Shown piece after piece: positions 61,735 to 64,000 of a stretch of DNA of 64,000 bases. The notes under the pieces were generated by a model. It saw only the letters and a list, made by a program, of their open reading frames with translations, did no database searches and was not told the DNA's origin. A program made the position numbers and the translations under genes. Within the stretch, counting starts at the first letter, position 1. Each line of letters starts with the position of its first letter. Origin of the DNA: Sphaerosporella brunnea (lineage: Eukaryota > Ascomycota > Pezizomycetes > Pezizales > Pyronemataceae); the NCBI GenBank assembly GCA_008704415.1, contig VXIS01000247.1, forward strand, positions 1-64,000, read 5' to 3'.

Positions 61735-62963
61735 TCACATTTTGATGATAACCTTGCCCATATGCTTGGCGGCATATAGATGATCGAAGGCAGCATTCGA
61801 GTCTTCAAAGGCGAAGACTTCATCCAAGATTGGCTGCAGTTGAACCTTCTTCTCGGCAAGGAAACGGCACAAGTTCTGCTGGTCGATTTTTGAGCCCCCC
61901 GCAATCCCCCTAAGGCGAGTGTCACGTTAGCATTTTACATTCAGTGCAAGGCTCAGGGACAGGGTTTGGGGCGAACTTCATCATTGCAGTTTTGGCCAAC
62001 AAAAGGTGAACAGTGTTAGGGGGGTTCTCCGGGTTAAGTCCTCCAAGAAAGCCGACCAAAGACGCCGTACCTCTGCGAGCCAGGGAGGCGATACTCTGGG
62101 CTATAGTAGTGGCTCCAACATTCTCCAGCACGATATCGACGCCACGTCCGTTCGTGAGGCGTAAGGCCTCTTCCTCCCATTTCGGGTGGGTTCTGTAATT
62201 GATGACATCCACAGCTCCCGGCTCACCCAGGGAGCGCGCAATGTCAAGTTTCTGATCGGAGGAAGACGTGATAATGGGACGAATGCCAGCCGCCAGGCAG
62301 ATCAACAACGCAAACATGCTCACTCCGCCGGTGCCTGATTACTGAGGTATTAGCATCCCCGAGAACCAAGTCACCGTGGGAAAAAAAAAAGAGATTCACC
62401 TTGAAGCAATGCAACACGGCCTTTGTCAGTTGACTCTGGCATGTCGAGAGCGGTCCATGCGGTGGCTCCAGCACAGGTGATGCATGCGGCCTTTTAGGAA
62501 TCAGTACCTGACTAGATATCATGACAGAGTGGATACATACCTCTTCCCACGAAAGGTGCGTTGGCAAATGAACCAACACCTTTTGGTCAAACACCGCAAA
62601 CTGCCGCAACACGCCGTCAACGTCACCGCCCAAAGCTGCCATTTCATCCTCGGTTGCCGTCAAATTATTCAAGTCGAAGATAGGCGCAACACGATCCCCC
62701 ACTGCGAAGTCCTTGACCTCAGATCCAACCGCGATAACTTCCGCAGCGCAGTCAGATGCAGGAATGCCGCTCTCCTTCACATCCACAGCATACTTCCCAT
62801 GCAGCATAGCAACATCTCTGTAGTTGAGGGAAACAGCATGGATGCGGATCAGGACCTCGTGGGGATGGAGCGACGATGGGAGCTCCTCGGTGACCAGCTC
62901 AAGGGTCCTCGGTAAATCGCCACTGCTGCGGCGAAACGCTTTATAGGTGCGAGGAATTGACAT
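61735..62963 (-). CDS. Zinc-type alcohol dehydrogenase-like (MDR), right-arm copy
   Basis: Exons 62963-62541, 62490-62400, 62334-61977 and 61909-61735. All exons and splice sites match the left-arm gene at 50541-51769 and no coding difference was seen, so a 348-residue protein is predicted. The same reaction is inferred (NAD(P)H-dependent reduction of a quinone or carbonyl). If the palindrome is real, the locus carries two intact copies; if it is a fold-back artefact, there is one. Confidence 0.88.
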
Positions 62964-63950
62964 GTTGACGCTGTTTGTTCGAATCCGTAGTCGGTCTTTG
63001 CGTGGGTAGTATCTTCTGTCGCTTCTGGAATTCTGGAGCTGTACGTACGGTTACCGCCTGGCTTTATATGTTTCCGGTAGGAGAGCTGCTTTGAAATCAC
63101 ATCAAGGCAAAGACACGTCATCAGTTCTTTTGAAACCTTGCGCTGAATTGATGGACATTCTCTTCTGTCGGACTACCGCTACCTTCAAACTCTCGAGCTC
63201 TCAAAATCTCTGCTATTCGCTCAACTACCAAACGCTATGATGTTGTTATGCCAAGTACACAATAGCATGTAACTTGGTTTCGAGTTAGCGTGCCATGCGC
63301 AGCGGAAGTCCGTCGTCGGCTGAAATAACGAAGTACCAGCCTTCTCCCACTTGTTTTCTCTCTGACCCTCTCGCCTCAGATGCTCTGATATGTCCGGCTG
63401 CGGAACTACGTACTTAGTTAACTAATGGTAACCGGCCCGGGAGTTGGTTATTTTCTAGGAGGCCAAAACCTAACTAACAGTTCCGAACAGCTCTTGACCA
63501 CAATATGGTTATACTGGTAAGTTCTACATCCAATGCACCATCTAATCAACAGCAATAACCTCCCCCAGTCGTGCAATGCCGCCCGGCGGACCCAACGTCA
63601 CCTCGAGCTCCTCTAGCTCCATGACTCGGAAGACATCCACAACAATCAAGAGCAGGAAAAAGAAGCGGCCGGAACGCGAGCAGGACAGCAAATAGGAGGG
63701 ATCTGAGGCATGGGATTTATAATCAAGTACTCCATAGGTTTGTTTTGTTTTAATCATATTGCATTTGGCCGCTTGCGGCCATGGCATGTAGATACAGAAT
63801 CATCGCCACCCCTAGGCGCCGAAGCCTACTCTGGGGTACGCTCCTCCGAAGGAAAGGGAAGCTAGGAAAGCGCAGCCGGACTCATTACACAAAGGAAATT
63901 CGTGATATAGAAAGCAGAAAGCAGAAAGAAAAAGAGCACACAGTCCAGAC

Positions 63951-64000
63951 TCAGTCGGCCGCCTTTGGCCATGTCCCCACGTGCGTGCTGCTCAGGAAAT
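63951..64000 (-). mobile_element. LINE 3' end, right-arm copy (cut by window edge)
   Basis: The last 50 bases are the reverse complement of the end of the LINE fragment at 49335-49553. The palindrome therefore includes this transposon end and extends past the window. Confidence 0.7.

Larger units (their letters stand above)
56858..64000 (-). repeat. Giant inverted repeat, right arm (runs off window)
   Basis: Reverse complement of 49504-56672. It continues to the last base of the window. The differences found are shortened T/A runs (near 58866 and 58905) and five single-base indels between 60028 and 60643. Confidence 0.97.

Noticed and set aside
1..64000. CRISPR arrays, rRNA genes, viral insertions
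   Set aside because: No regularly spaced direct repeats, no rRNA core sequences and no viral replication or capsid motifs were seen on either strand; the retroelement pieces are ordinary fungal gypsy, copia and LINE remnants.

Overview
The window looks like chromosomal DNA of a filamentous ascomycete (Pezizomycotina). The genes are split by introns of about 50-100 nt with GT...AG ends and CTAAC/CTGAC-like branch points. The families seen (GMC oxidase-hydrolase fusion, CBM18 chitin deacetylase, PL1 pectin lyase, DUF3431, NACHT-like and DUF7025-type AAA proteins) are typical of that group. Spacers are long and rich in transposon debris. I cannot name the species. There are no rRNA genes, recognisable tRNAs, CRISPR arrays or bacterial operons.

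Layout. 1-3.1 kb: no gene seen. 3.1-7.6 kb (+): a 1259-residue GMC (cholesterol-oxidase-like) / alpha-beta-hydrolase fusion. 7.6-13.1 kb: spacer with one small hypothetical gene. 13.1-13.4 kb: a TA-flanked MITE. 13.8-17.2 kb (-): a small thiamine-binding (MTH1187/YqgV, UPF0045) protein and a CBM18 chitin deacetylase. 19.4-21.5 kb (-): a NACHT-like signalling protein without an evident P-loop. 21.6-23.9 kb: a duplicated promoter-like block, then a Ty3/gypsy fragment carrying a nested terminal-inverted-repeat element. 25.2-26.8 kb (+): a multi-exon helical protein, abutted by a Ty1/copia gag remnant. 29.9-34.1 kb: a second copy of the promoter block, driving an AAA ATPase (+) and a short ORF (-). 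34.5-35.5 kb: a second related inverted-repeat element. 35.6-40.1 kb (-): a DUF3431 membrane protein and a secreted pectin lyase. 41.8-44.1 kb (-): a broken hAT transposase and a coiled-coil gene with a frame break. 45.9-48.0 kb (-): a 665-residue signalling-type protein with a polyproline run.

From about 49.5 kb to the right edge the window is one giant inverted repeat. The arms are 49504-56672 and 56858-64000, around a 185-bp AT-rich spacer. Each arm holds a zinc-type quinone-oxidoreductase-like gene, a secreted PLC-like phosphodiesterase, a long-TIR Mutator-like element and the 3' end of a LINE. The arm differences I could find are homopolymer-length changes or single-base indels, and five of these frameshift the right-arm phosphodiesterase. 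This pattern suggests either a very recent palindrome or a fold-back assembly artefact near a contig end.

The genes do not form one obvious pathway. Several (pectin lyase, chitin deacetylase, PLC-like protein) are secreted or cell-wall directed. The NACHT-like and AAA proteins share a duplicated divergent promoter block, which suggests a once-duplicated divergent gene pair whose two copies have each lost a different half.
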